The position numbers and the translations under genes were made by a program. Positions 47,982 through 57,578 of a stretch of 64,000 nt of DNA are shown here, piece by piece. The notes below the pieces were generated by a model. The model worked only from the letters and a program-made list of their open reading frames with translations, was not told where the DNA came from and searched no databases. Origin of the DNA: Aspidiotus rigidus (taxonomy: Eukaryota; Arthropoda; Insecta; Hemiptera; Diaspididae); NCBI GenBank assembly GCA_035079385.1, contig JAVHKY010000056.1, positions 7,617,907 through 7,681,906 on the forward strand, read 5' to 3'. Within the stretch, counting starts at the first letter, position 1, and every line of letters starts with the position of its first letter.

Positions 47982-48880
47982 GATCGGCGATGACGCCCAG
48001 ACGCGCTTACCACCCAGCTCAGGGCAGATATACAGTCAACTCGAAAAATAAGGAGGATAATAATAGAAGTGACGATAATACAACTAGAACAACCGATTAC
48101 AAGAAGGGAGATAGCACCACGCAAAGCAATGCCACTAATATCTACTCCATCACTAATCTTTGCCTAAAACTAATGTTAGAAATGGACAAAGAAAAGGAGG
48201 AAGCTTCATTAGATAGTGGCTGTAACCCTAACTTGATTAAAAGAGGGCATGTACCCCATCACGCTAAAATCCTTAATGATTGTATTGAAGACCTACGCGC
48301 GTCATCGTCACAGTTTAAAATAAACCACTTTGGAAATTGTATCTTACCTATCTATGTACAGAATGAAAAATTTCTTGTCAAGTTCCGAATAGTAGACGAA
48401 ATCGACGAAAAGATTATATTAGGAGGCCAATTCCCACTGCAAGCCGGCGCAAAGATCGATTATGAGAATCAGGTAGTCAAGATTGGAAAGTCCGTTAGAA
48501 TCAAAATGGACCCGGAGTATATCCAGAAGCTAAAACAGGCCATAAACGAGCTCGACGATAAGATCACACTCAATCACATGATAGTTATTCCTCCCAAATC
48601 TGAACACAGCTTGTATATAGAAAATTCAGCCGAGAGCGTTTATGCTGTTAGTCCTTACTTACTCACAAAAGGATTCTCAGTTAGCCAAGAGAAGAACAAG
48701 GTACGTGTATATAATGGTAGTACCAACTATTCTACTCTGCATCCCAACACAGTCTTAGCGGTGAAAAAAGACTCAATCGAACCGATAGGCAGCAATATTA
48801 ACAAGACTAGCACCGAATTTGTAAATCAAGTGAATAATAATCGCGAAGGCGGAGCACAGCAAAAAAAATCTGTATGCTAG
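47963..48880 (+). CDS. pro: Retroviral-type aspartic protease
   Basis: The frame is open from 47963, overlaps the end of gag, and contains its first ATG at 47990. The product is most likely made as a Gag-Pro fusion by -1 slippage. From 47990 it is 296 codons. After a hydrophilic S/T/N/D-rich linker (residues 1-60), the catalytic motif is L-D-S-G (D75-S76-G77; 48212-48220), a variant of the usual DTG. The second hallmark, hydrophobic-hydrophobic-L-G-G (IILGG), lies near residues 142-146, followed by GAKIDY and a typical beta strand (..VVKIG). Retropepsins act as homodimers and cleave the polyproteins. The frame ends at TAG 48878-48880, right after an A8 run. The pol frame overlaps it in the +1 phase. 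Confidence 0.85.
   Translation, partial: QAKKQLRSAMTPRRAYHPAQGRYTVNSKNKEDNNRSDDNTTRTTDYKKGDSTTQSNATNIYSITNLCLKLMLEMDKEKEEASLDSGCNPNLIKRGHVPHHAKILNDCIEDLRASSSQFKINHFGNCILPIYVQNEKFLVKFRIVDEIDEKIILGGQFPLQAGAKIDYENQVVKIGKSVRIKMDPEYIQKLKQAINELDDKITLNHMIVIPPKSEHSLYIENSAESVYAVSPYLLTKGFSVSQEKNKVRVYNGSTNYSTLHPNTVLAVKKDSIEPIGSNINKTSTEFVNQVNNNREGGAQQKKSVC
47969..47975 (+). promoter_or_regulatory. Programmed -1 ribosomal frameshift site, gag to pro (A AAA AAC)
   Basis: The heptamer A AAA AAC sits in the gag reading phase (cca aaa aac aat taa), two codons before the Gag stop. The protease frame is open in the -1 phase from 47963 onward. A AAA AAC is a classic slippery sequence at retroviral gag-pro junctions. 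A downstream stimulatory structure was not worked out. Confidence 0.75.
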
Positions 48881-51677
48881 AGACAAAGATGGTATCGAAA
48901 TTTCTTGCCAGTTAGACATTCATTCCACCGAACGGAAAGGGGCGATAAAAGTCTTGCAAAAATACTCGAATCTTTTCATCACTAAGGAAGAAGATTGCGG
49001 TCTTGCGCGCACCAAACCTTACATGTTCTACGTCAAGGATTCAACGCCAGTCTTTTCTAGACCCTACCCCATGTCCATAACAGAAAGAGAGAAAGGAATG
49101 GAACTAATGGCTCAGTTAGAACAAGCAGGCAAGATAGAAAGATGTGATAGTCCATATTGCGCTCCAGCTTTTGTAAAGTACAAAAAGGACAATAAAACGC
49201 CTCGTCTACTAGTCAGCTACAAGAAATTGAACGAACTTATTTTACTCAGTCATACCACGGCACCCCGAGTAGAGGCTATTATAGAAACATTGTTACATGC
49301 CAAGGTTATGAGCGTAATGGACATGAAAAGTGGTTTCTTTCAAGTCCCAATAGATCAGAGAGTAAAACCACTACTGGGTTTTAAATTTGATTCTGCACCG
49401 CAAATGACTTTCAACGTCTTACCGATGGGCTTACGAGCAAGTAGTGCTGGCTTAGTCAGTACCATGCAAGATATCCTACAGTACTTTCTATGGAAATCGG
49501 TCGTCATATACCAAGATGATATTATATGTTATAGCCCAGATGTAAATACTCACACAAAATACCTCGAACAATTGCTCGCAAAGCTGCATCAGCATAATAT
49601 CAAGCTAAACACGAAAAAGTGTAAGTTTTACACACGCCAGTGCGAAGTGCTTGGGTTTGAAATAGAGAATGGACAGGTACGCCCTTCAGAAGACAATACA
49701 AAGAGTTTCACAGAATTAAAGCCACCTAAAACAATTAAAGATGTCCGATCCTTAATCAGTTCCTTCTCATATTTTCGAAAATTTATGCCAGACTTTTCTA
49801 ACATAGCCAAGCCAATCAGCGATCTGTTATGCGGGAATCACGAGGCGAAAAGCAACAGCAAAATTGTATGGTCTTCAGAATGTCAAGCAGCATTTGATAA
49901 GCTTAAAGAGAAAATAACATCGCGACCCATCTTGCAAATCTTTGACCCAGAGAAAGAGATCTACATTGAGTGTGATACGTCTTCATACGCAGTGGGAGCC
50001 ATGATGCTACAGAAAGACGAAAGAGAGAATGAACTTAAGCCAGTAGCATTCTATAGTGAGAAATTACCTAAGGCGAAGCGCCACCTCACAAGCTACGACA
50101 CTGAACTCATTGGCATCACAAAAGCCCTGAAACACTGGCGCAGATTCCTATACATGCGAAGGGTGAAAATATTTACTGATCATTGTAACCTTGTCTCTCA
50201 GAAAATTACTCCTACCACACTCCTTAACCCATCGCGACTTCGGCGCATCACAGACGTAATCAACATGTTTGATATAGAATTTATTTTTCGCCCGGGAGCC
50301 AAAATGCTGGTTTCAGATTATCTTTCTCGAGGGCCCGACTTTGAGAAAATTAGCGCGATCTCCACGCAGACTAGAACTGAGCGCTTTCGCGATGAACAAG
50401 AGAAGGATAAGTACATCAACGGCATTAAAATAGCTCTTTTAAAGAGACCTTTCGAAAGAACGTATACTAATCACGAGATCACAAAGTTTAGGCGAGCTTC
50501 ACGTAGACACATCTTAGACCGAAATGAAGTAGTATGTGTAAAGAGATATGTTCACGGGAAAACACATTTCTTACCACTCGTCCCAGCGACTATGCAAAAA
50601 GAGCTCATTGAGGAGGTGCACTCAGGGCTATATAAGGGCAATCATAGCGGAAAATGGCGAACATATAGCAAGTTATACGATACTGTATATTTCCCAGGTA
50701 TGCAGAAACAAATAAAAGAATTTGTAAGGACGTGCGACATATGTCAAAGATTGAAGAAGCCCAGATTCCGATACGGGCACCTCAGTGAGGAAACAACCAA
50801 AGAGTCAAAGTTAATGCGTAAGCTCTCAACCGACGTATTAGGACCACTTAAGATCGCTAATACAGATTACTACATCATCACACTAATCAATAATTTCTCC
50901 AAGTTTCTATTCCTCAAAGCCACCAAAGTCGTTAACACTGAGATAGTCATCAAACTCCTTGATGAGGTAAGGGCACTCTTTCCGGCCCCAGAAGAACTCC
51001 ACACAGACGGAGCATCCTATTACACTTCTACCGCCCTCCAGACCTATTGTGAGGAAAATAACATCGTCCTAAAGCACTCAATTCCATTCTGTCCCATTAC
51101 AAACGGTCTGGCAGAAAAACAAAACGCTCATATTGGTCCATCCCTCAAGGCTGTATTTGAACAAGGCCATCCAAAAACGAATATAGACAGGTATGTCAAA
51201 TTATTGCAACGCGCATATAACACATGTCCTAGCGCGAGTCTAGCCAACAGAAGTCCATTCTACATTATGTACGGGGAAAACGATAATTTCCTCAACACAA
51301 AGTATGGGTTTCCGGAAGAAGATAAGGACAGAGATACTGAGATAAGACAACTCAACGAATTCAGGAAAATACTACCAAATATATTGGAAGAAAATTACAA
51401 AAGATATATAAAATACTTTAATCAAAAAAGAAAGCCTCTTTTTCTATCGGAAGGTGATAAAGTCTTACTAGAAGTGGTTTCGCCGAAAAAAATGGACCCT
51501 CTGTACAAAGGTCCATATGAGGTCACTCGCGTCTTAGGTCGTTCGACATTTATTCTCGATATAGACGGTCGGTCGCGAAAAGCCCATATAACTCAAGTAA
51601 AACCATACTATGAGAGAAAAGATGAAGTACTTGAGAATGAAAAAAATAAAGATGATAATAAAGATAATGTTATTTAA
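48834..51677 (+). CDS. pol: Pol: reverse transcriptase, RNase H, integrase
   Basis: Open from 48834, with no initiator ATG; it is probably translated as part of a Pro-Pol polyprotein. Residues are numbered from 48954 (907 codons). RT: motif A around D123 (VMDMKSGFFQ), a VLPMGLRASSAG motif and the catalytic Y186-Q-D-D (49509-49520). RNase H: D341 (ECDTSS), E384 (YDTELIGI) and D409 (FTDHCNL). Integrase: the zinc-binding H556-X7-H564-X29-C594-X2-C597, then D627, D685 and E721 with exactly 35 residues between the last two (DD35E), and a GPY motif at 853-855 near the C-terminus. These enzymes copy element RNA into DNA and insert it, which gives the 5-bp duplication seen here. All catalytic residues are intact and the long frame has no stop. 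Confidence 0.93.
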   Translation: MIIAKAEHSKKNLYARDKDGIEISCQLDIHSTERKGAIKVLQKYSNLFITKEEDCGLARTKPYMFYVKDSTPVFSRPYPMSITEREKGMELMAQLEQAGKIERCDSPYCAPAFVKYKKDNKTPRLLVSYKKLNELILLSHTTAPRVEAIIETLLHAKVMSVMDMKSGFFQVPIDQRVKPLLGFKFDSAPQMTFNVLPMGLRASSAGLVSTMQDILQYFLWKSVVIYQDDIICYSPDVNTHTKYLEQLLAKLHQHNIKLNTKKCKFYTRQCEVLGFEIENGQVRPSEDNTKSFTELKPPKTIKDVRSLISSFSYFRKFMPDFSNIAKPISDLLCGNHEAKSNSKIVWSSECQAAFDKLKEKITSRPILQIFDPEKEIYIECDTSSYAVGAMMLQKDERENELKPVAFYSEKLPKAKRHLTSYDTELIGITKALKHWRRFLYMRRVKIFTDHCNLVSQKITPTTLLNPSRLRRITDVINMFDIEFIFRPGAKMLVSDYLSRGPDFEKISAISTQTRTERFRDEQEKDKYINGIKIALLKRPFERTYTNHEITKFRRASRRHILDRNEVVCVKRYVHGKTHFLPLVPATMQKELIEEVHSGLYKGNHSGKWRTYSKLYDTVYFPGMQKQIKEFVRTCDICQRLKKPRFRYGHLSEETTKESKLMRKLSTDVLGPLKIANTDYYIITLINNFSKFLFLKATKVVNTEIVIKLLDEVRALFPAPEELHTDGASYYTSTALQTYCEENNIVLKHSIPFCPITNGLAEKQNAHIGPSLKAVFEQGHPKTNIDRYVKLLQRAYNTCPSASLANRSPFYIMYGENDNFLNTKYGFPEEDKDRDTEIRQLNEFRKILPNILEENYKRYIKYFNQKRKPLFLSEGDKVLLEVVSPKKMDPLYKGPYEVTRVLGRSTFILDIDGRSRKAHITQVKPYYERKDEVLENEKNKDDNKDNVI
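48861..48868 (+). other. A8 homopolymer at the pro/pol frame change
   Basis: The protease frame reads caa aaa aaa tct ... tag across this run, while the pol frame (+1) is open from 48834. A run of seven A instead of eight would make pro and pol one continuous frame, the usual gypsy arrangement. An extra A in this copy, or a sequencing error, is therefore the simplest explanation. A real +1 or -2 recoding event cannot be excluded. Confidence 0.5.
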
Positions 51678-51730
51678 ACTCACTAGAATGACTCGTTTTT
51701 TTTTTGCGAAATATAGGTTCTTTGTGGATT

Positions 51731-51827
51731 TTCCTCTTCCTTTCCCCACCTTTTTCCCAAGCGCAATATTCCTTCCCCTCCTAAAAACCTCCCCCACTCT
51801 GATCCTAAGATTTTCGATTCGTTACAG
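51731..51827 (+). promoter_or_regulatory. Pyrimidine tract and possible splice acceptor before env
   Basis: A long pyrimidine-rich stretch between pol and env ends in 'cgattcgttacag' (AG at 51826-51827), four bases before the ATG of the env-like frame. This is what a subgenomic spliced env mRNA would need. No matching donor near gag was identified, so this is suggestive only. Confidence 0.35.
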
Positions 51828-51831
51828 AAAA

Positions 51832-52429
51832 ATGAAGCTCATAGAATACACAGCATGCTGGATCACCATCGTAATAATCAACCAAGAAGTGAGAAGTCAG
51901 TCAACCAAAATCACCAATAGCGCATTTTTTAGAAAAATAGCTTCGCCGACGCTAGTATATAAGCATTCAATTCCATTAGTCTACACGGAGCCAATATCGA
52001 TTACCATAGATGAATTCGAGAAAATGATCGACTCCGCACTACTCCCACCAAACAACATCACCTTACCTTCAGTCTTTGAGTCACTCAGAGAGAGAACAAA
52101 AGAAATTTTCGTCACGGAAGCAGCGGCCACGTTTTTCGATATGCAAGCAGAGCTGCGACCCTCAACAAGGACCAAAAGAGGGATTCATGGGCAACTTTTT
52201 CCAATGGTGCTGCACGGTAGCCCTTGAATCCGGCATCGTCGACGTTACCAATAATGGGGAAAAGCTATCAAAACAATATCAGCAGTTACGCGAATCTTCC
52301 ATCAACGAGCATCGCAGCCTACTGTCTTTGCAACGTCAATTTGAAGACATCACCCAACAGATGGGAAACGAAATTACTTGGTTACGATGTGCTATGCTGT
52401 CTGATTGTGTAATCGACGTACGACTTTAA
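51832..52429 (+). pseudogene. env: Truncated, frame-broken env-like gene
   Basis: An ATG at 51832 opens a 131-codon frame that begins with a short hydrophobic stretch (ACWITIVII) like a signal peptide. It reaches a basic RTKR motif (about 52168-52179) resembling a furin site of a class I-like envelope protein, and stops at 52225. The next part of the expected protein, including a W-C-C motif and an alpha-helical stretch, lies in the +1 frame from about 52178 to the stop at 52427-52429. The break is at 52174-52183 (aaaagaggg), consistent with a single extra base. Together the two pieces cover only about 200 codons and there is no transmembrane anchor. A typical insect env would be two to three times longer, so the 3' part appears deleted. 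Not functional as written. Confidence 0.6.
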
Positions 52430-52657
52430 TTGTAAATTATCGCATAATTTTTGCTAGCTCGGGAAATTCAGCTCGAAATACATTGCACACTTTCTTCTAT
52501 GTTATTATTATTGTTATTATTATTTAGACCCAATCAATGTCATAACATTGTATCATTCATATTTCACCTACAAGTGAATCACCTATCTTATTATACGTTC
52601 ATTAACCTATGTATATAATTATATAATCGTTGGAAAACTGGACCATTTTCCTCCTTC
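52430..52657 (+). other. Non-coding stretch between env remnant and PPT
   Basis: 228 bp of AT-rich sequence with a (TTATTATTG)-like stretch near 52501-52527. No frame or RNA gene is recognised. Confidence 0.6.
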
Positions 52658-52671
52658 AAAAGAGGGGATGG
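52658..52671 (+). other. Polypurine tract
   Basis: aaaagaggggatgg ends two bases before the 3' LTR. It is purine-rich except for one T and correctly placed to prime plus-strand DNA synthesis. Confidence 0.8.
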
Positions 52672-52673
52672 CT

Positions 52674-53059
52674 TGTAACGATACATTCGGTATCGTCACG
52701 ATATTAGATTTATACGTGTATTATTGTTATTATTATCATTAGGTGTTTTCAAACACACATCAGCATTTTTCGGAGATGATTCAGATATCGAATCATCAAC
52801 CGTTAGATGACACACCCTCGATGACAACGTGTCAAAATATATTTTGTATATAATAACGATCTTCGACCATCGAAGGCGAAGTTGAAGTGTGTCCGCGATA
52901 CAACATACTCGTACGCATCGTGTTCAAAAAGAAAACAATATAGTTCGTGAGATCAAATCGTTTTATCTTTTAATTCTTCGATTCGCGTAGGGCATCTTCG
53001 AATACCTTCGCCCAGTCAAAGCCGTCGTTGCCACAGTCCGGACCAACTTCACCGTTACA
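52674..53059 (+). repeat. 3' LTR (386 bp, uninterrupted)
   Basis: TGTAACGATAC...CCGTTACA. About 1.3% substitution divergence from the 5' LTR (five differences by eye). It shows the empty site for the nested element ('tccgcgatacaac', starting near 52891) and only one copy of the 11-bp motif that is duplicated in the 5' LTR. Confidence 0.94.
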
Positions 53060-53064
53060 CAAAC
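53060..53064. repeat. Target site duplication, right copy (caaac)
   Basis: Matches 45415-45419 exactly and directly follows the terminal CA of the 3' LTR. Confidence 0.9.
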
Positions 53065-53071
53065 TGAACAG

Positions 53072-53164
53072 AACTTCTTCTTCTTCTTTCTTCTTCTTAT
53101 TCCTTCTTCCTCCTTCCTCCTTCCTCCTTCTTTTTCTTTTTCTTCTTCCTTCTTCTTCTTTGAT
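53072..53164. repeat. Pyrimidine microsatellite (CTT/CCTT-rich)
   Basis: About 90 bp of TTC, TTCC and CTTT repeats immediately right of the insertion site. The open frames over it on both strands are low-complexity artefacts. Confidence 0.85.
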
Positions 53165-53450
53165 ATCCCCCTTCAAAGTATCAATGATTCCGAGCGAGAC
53201 GGGAGCAATTTGAGAAAAATGTGTAGAACAATGTCGACATCCAAGCTATAGAGAGCAAAGGACTGGAGAGAGTTGTTACCACATTGAACTTTGTCAGATT
53301 TGAAATAATTTTGATCCTGACCTACATTGTGAACTCAGCTACCTATATAAGATTGATTAATTTCAATAAAGCTAATTGAAATTCCTTAAATTTTCTTCTA
53401 TTTCCAGGTTTGAAGTGTTCCAGTCGGTAAGTGATTCAAAACCTCTTATT
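53165..53450. other. Unique spacer between retrotransposon flank and array B
   Basis: 286 bp without a supported gene. A short segment 53408-53426 is bracketed by an acceptor-like 'tctatttccag' and a donor-like 'gtaagtg', and an AATAAA lies near 53365. These are weak signals that could be chance. Confidence 0.5.
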
Positions 53451-53642
53451 GTTTTTCAGCCGAAAGGATATGAAATTCGTAATCTGCGTCAAATCTCGGT
53501 TAGGATAGGACTATCGGGTACAATTTTTAGTCGCCGGAGATTTTTTTCTGGTGAAAATTCAGTTTTCACAGAGGGCAATAATTTCGAATTTTCGAAATTG
53601 TGATTTGTGGTCGAGTTTTTCAGCCGAAAAGATATGAAATTC

Positions 53643-56600
53643 GTAATCTCGGTTAAATTTCGGTTAGGATAGGACTATTGGGTACAATTTTTAGTCGCCG
53701 GAGATTTTTTTCTGGTGAAAATTCAGTTTTCACAGAGGGCAATAATTTCTAATTTTCGAAATTGTGATTTGTTGTCAAGTTTTTCAGCCGAAAGGATATG
53801 AAATTCGTAATCTGCGTTAAATTTCGGTTAGGATAGGACTATTGGGTACAATTTTTAGTCGCCGGAGATTTTTTTCTGGTGAAAATGCAGTTTTCACAGA
53901 GGGCAATAATTTCGAATTTTCGAAATTGTGATTTGTGGTCGAGTTTTTCAGCCGAAAAGATATGAAATTCGTAATCTGCGTTAAATTTCGGTTAGGATAG
54001 GACTATTGGGTACAATTTTTAGTCGCCGGAGATTTTTTTCTGGTGAAAATTCAGTTTTCACAGAGGGCAATAATTTCGAATTTTCGAAATTGTGATTTGT
54101 GGTCAAGTTTTTCAGCCGAAAGGATATGAAATTCGTAATCTGCGTCAAATCTCGGTTAGGATAGGACTATTGGGTACAATTTTTAGTCGCCGGAGATTTT
54201 TTTCTGGTGAAAATTCAGTTTTCACAGAGGGCAATAATTTCGAATTTTCGAAATTGAGATTTGTGGTCAAGTTTTTCAGCCGGAAGGATATGAAATTCGT
54301 AATCCGCGTTAAATTTCGGTTAGGATAGGACTATTGGGTACAATTTTTAGTCGCCGGAGATTTTTTTCTGGTAAAAATTCAGTTTTCACAGAGGACAATA
54401 ATTTCGAATTTTCGAAATTGTGATTTGTGGTCGAGTTTTTCAGCCGAAAGGATATGAAATTCGTAATCTGCGTTAAATTTCGGTTAGGATAGGACTATTG
54501 GGTACAATTTTTAGTCGCCGGAGATTTTTTTCTGGTAAAAATTCAGTTTTCACAGAGGACAATAATTTCGAATTTTCGAAATTGTGATTTGTGGTCGAGT
54601 TTTTCAGCCGAAAAGATATGAAATTCGTAATCTGCGTTAAATTTCGGTTAGGATAGGACTATTGGGTACAATTTTTAGTCGCCGGAGATTTTTTTCTGGT
54701 GAAAATTCAGTTTTCACAGAGGGCAATAATTTCGAATTTTCGAAATTGTGATTTGTGGTCGAGTTTTTCAGCCGAAAAGATATGAAATTCGTAATCTGCG
54801 TTAAATTTCGGTTAGGATAGGACTATTGGGTACAATTTTTAGTCGCCGGAGATTTTTTTCTGGTGAAAATTCAGTTTTCACAGAGGGCAATAATTTCGAA
54901 TTTTCGAAATTGTGATTTGTGGTCGAGTTTTTCAGCCGAAAAGATATGAAATTCGTAATCTGCGTTAAATTTCGGTTAGGATAGGACTATTGGGTACAAT
55001 TTTTAGTCGCCGGAGATTTTTTTCTGGTGAAAATTCAGTTTTCACAGAGGGCAATAATTTCGAATTTCCGAAATTGTGATTTGTGGTCGAGTTTTTCAGC
55101 CGAAAAGATATGAAATTCGTAATCTGCGTTAAATTTCGGTTAGGATAGTACTATTGGGTACAATTTTTAGTCGCCGGAGATTTTTTTCTGGTGAAAATTC
55201 AGTTTTCACAGAGGGCAATAATTTCGAATTTTCGAAATTGTGATTTGTGGTCGAGTTTTTCAGCCGAAAAGATATGAAATTCGTAATCTGCGTTAAATTT
55301 CGGTTAGGATAGGACTATTGGGTACAATTTTTAGTCGCCGGAGATTTTTTTCTGGTGAAAATTCAGTTTTCACAGAGGGCAATAATTTAGAATTTTCGAA
55401 ATTGTGATTTGTGGTCATGTTTTTCAGCCGATAGGATATGAAATTCGTAATCTGCGTTAAATTTCGGTTAGGATAGGACTATTGGGTACAATTTTTAGTC
55501 GCCGGAGATTTTTTTCTGGTGAAAATTCAGTTTTCACAGAGGGCAATAATTTCGAATTTTCGAAATTGTGATTTGTGGTCAAGTTTTTCAGCCGAAAAGA
55601 TATGAAATTCGTAATCTCGGTTAAATTTCGGTTAGGATAGGACTATTGGGTACAATTTTTAGTCGCCGGAGATTTTTTTCTGGTGAAAATTCAGTTTTCA
55701 CAGAGGGCAATAATTTCTAATTTTCGAAATTGTGATTTGTTGTCAAGTTTTTCAGCCGAAAGGATATGAAATTCGTAATCTGCGTTAAATTTCGGTTAGG
55801 ATAGGACTATTGGGTACAATTTTTAGTCGCCGGAGATTTTTTTCTGGTGAAAATTCAGTTTTCACAGAGGGCAATAATTTCGAATTTTCGAAATTGTGAT
55901 TTGTGGTCGAGTTTTTCAGCCGAAAAGATATGAAATTCGTAATCTGCGTTAAATTTCGGTTAGGATAGGACTATTGGGTACAATTTTTAGTCGCCGGAGA
56001 TTTTTTTCTGGTGAAAATTCAGTTTTCACAGAGGGCAATAATTTCGAATTTTCGAAATTGTGATTTGTGGTCAAGTTTTTCAGCCGAAAGGATATGAAAT
56101 TCGTAATCTGCGTTAAATTTCGGTTAGGATAGGACTATTGGGTACAATTTTTAGTCGCCGGAGATTTTTTTCTGGTAAAAATTCAGTTTTCACAGAGGAC
56201 AATAATTTCGAATTTTCGAAATTGTGATTTGTGGTCGAGTTTTTCAGCCGAAAGGATATGAAATTCGTAATCTGCGTTAAATTTCGGTTAGGATAGGACT
56301 ATTGGGTACAATTTTTAGTCGCCGGAGATTTTTTTCTGGTAAAAATTCAGTTTTCACAGAGGACAATAATTTCGAATTTTCGAAATTGTGATTTGTGGTC
56401 GAGTTTTTCAGCCGAAAGGATATGAAATTCGTAATCTGCGTTAAATTTCGGTTAGGATAGGACTATTGGGTACAATTTTTAGTCGCCGGAGATTTTTTTC
56501 TGGTGAAAATTCAGTTTTCACAGAGGGCAATAATTTCGAATTTTCGAAATTGTGATTTGTGGTCGAGTTTTTCAGCCGAAAAGATATGAAATTCGTAATC

Positions 56601-57578
56601 TGCGTTAAATTTCGGTTAGGATAGGACTATTGGGTACAATTTTTAGTCGCCGGAGATTTTTTTCTGGTGAAAATTCAGTTTTCACAGAGGGCAATAATTT
56701 CGAATTTTCGAAATTGTGATTTGTGGTCGAGTTTTTCAGCCGAAAAGATAAGAAATTCGTAATCTGCGTTAAATTTCGGTTAGGATAGGACTATTGGGTA
56801 CAATTTTTAGTCGCCGGAGATTTTTTTCTGGTGAAAATTCAGTTTTCACAGAGGGCAATAATTTCGAATTTTCGAAATTGTGATTTGTGGTCGAGTTTTT
56901 CAGCCGAAAAGATATGAAATTCGTAATCTGCGTTAAATTTCGGTTAGGATAGGACTATTGGGTACAATTTTTAGTCGCCGGAGATTTTTTTCTGGTGAAA
57001 ATTCAGTTTTCACAGAGGGCAATAATTTCGAATTTTCGAAATTGTGATTTGTGGTCGAGTTTTTCAGCCGAAAAGATATGAAATTCGTAATCTGCGTTAA
57101 ATTTCGGTTAGGATAGGACTATTGGGTACAATTTTTAGTCGCCGGAGATTTTTTTCTGGTGAAAATTCAGTTTTCACAGAGGGCAATAATTTCGAATTTT
57201 CGAAATTGTGATTTGTGGTCGAGTTTTTCAGCCGAAAAGATATGAAATTCGTAATCTGCGTTAAATTTCGGTTAGGATAGGACTATTGGGTACAATTTTT
57301 AGTCGCCGGAGATTTTTTTCTGGTGAAAATTCAGTTTTCACAGAGGGCAATAATTTCGAATTTTCGAAATTGTGATTTGTGGTCAAGTTTTTCAGCCGAA
57401 AGGATATGAAATTCGTAATCTGCGTTAAATTTCGGTTAGGATAGGACTATTGGGTACAATTTTTAGTCGCCGGAGATTTTTTTCTGGTGAAAATTCAGTT
57501 TTCACAGAGGGCAATAATTTCGAATTTTCGAAATTGTGATTTGTGGTCATGTTTTTCAGCCGATAGGAGATGAAATTC
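53643..57578 (+). repeat. 12-monomer block duplication within array B
   Basis: Rare variants recur at an offset of 1968 bp (12 x 164): 'gtaatctcgg' at 53643/55611 and 'aataatttct' at 53741/55709. Nearby variants recur at 1804 bp (11 monomers: 'gtaaaaattc' near 54371/56175) and 2132 bp (13 monomers: 'gtggtcat' 55411/57543), showing later gains and losses of single monomers. Confidence 0.75.
54890..54909. promoter_or_regulatory. Representative 20-bp dyad in the satellite monomer
   Basis: Each array-B monomer and each R monomer of array A carries ATTTCGAATTTTCGAAAT, an 8-bp inverted repeat around a TT centre; one more A/T pair extends it to 9-bp arms. The site shown is one of more than sixty in array B. 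Such a dyad could bind a dimeric protein or extrude a small hairpin; no specific protein is implied. Confidence 0.5.

Larger units (their letters stand above)
45420..53059 (+). mobile_element. Ty3/gypsy-type LTR retrotransposon with env-like remnant
   Basis: A complete insertion of 7640 bp (about 7155 bp without the nested element) bounded by LTRs that begin TG and end CA and flanked by a 5-bp target duplication. Internal order is PBS, gag with a CCHC zinc knuckle, protease, reverse transcriptase, RNase H, integrase, a broken env-like frame and PPT. Integrase lying downstream of RNase H places it in the Ty3/gypsy (Metaviridae) group rather than Ty1/copia. All catalytic residues of pol are present. 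Loss-of-frame events in gag, at pro/pol and in env suggest this copy is probably not autonomous as written, unless the frame changes are recoded or are sequencing errors. The exact clade is not resolved. Confidence 0.93.

Noticed and set aside
51534..51797. Antisense 87-codon frame at the end of pol
   Set aside because: Overlaps the GPY region of integrase and the pyrimidine tract; no independent support.
52970..53213. Lysine/glutamate-rich or serine/leucine-rich frames over the CTT microsatellite on both strands
   Set aside because: Composition is entirely explained by the simple repeat.
53653..53680. CENP-B box in the monomer around 'ttcggttaggatagga'
   Set aside because: It matches TTCG only. 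The required A and CGGG positions do not fit the NTTCGNNNNANNCGGGN pattern as I remember it.
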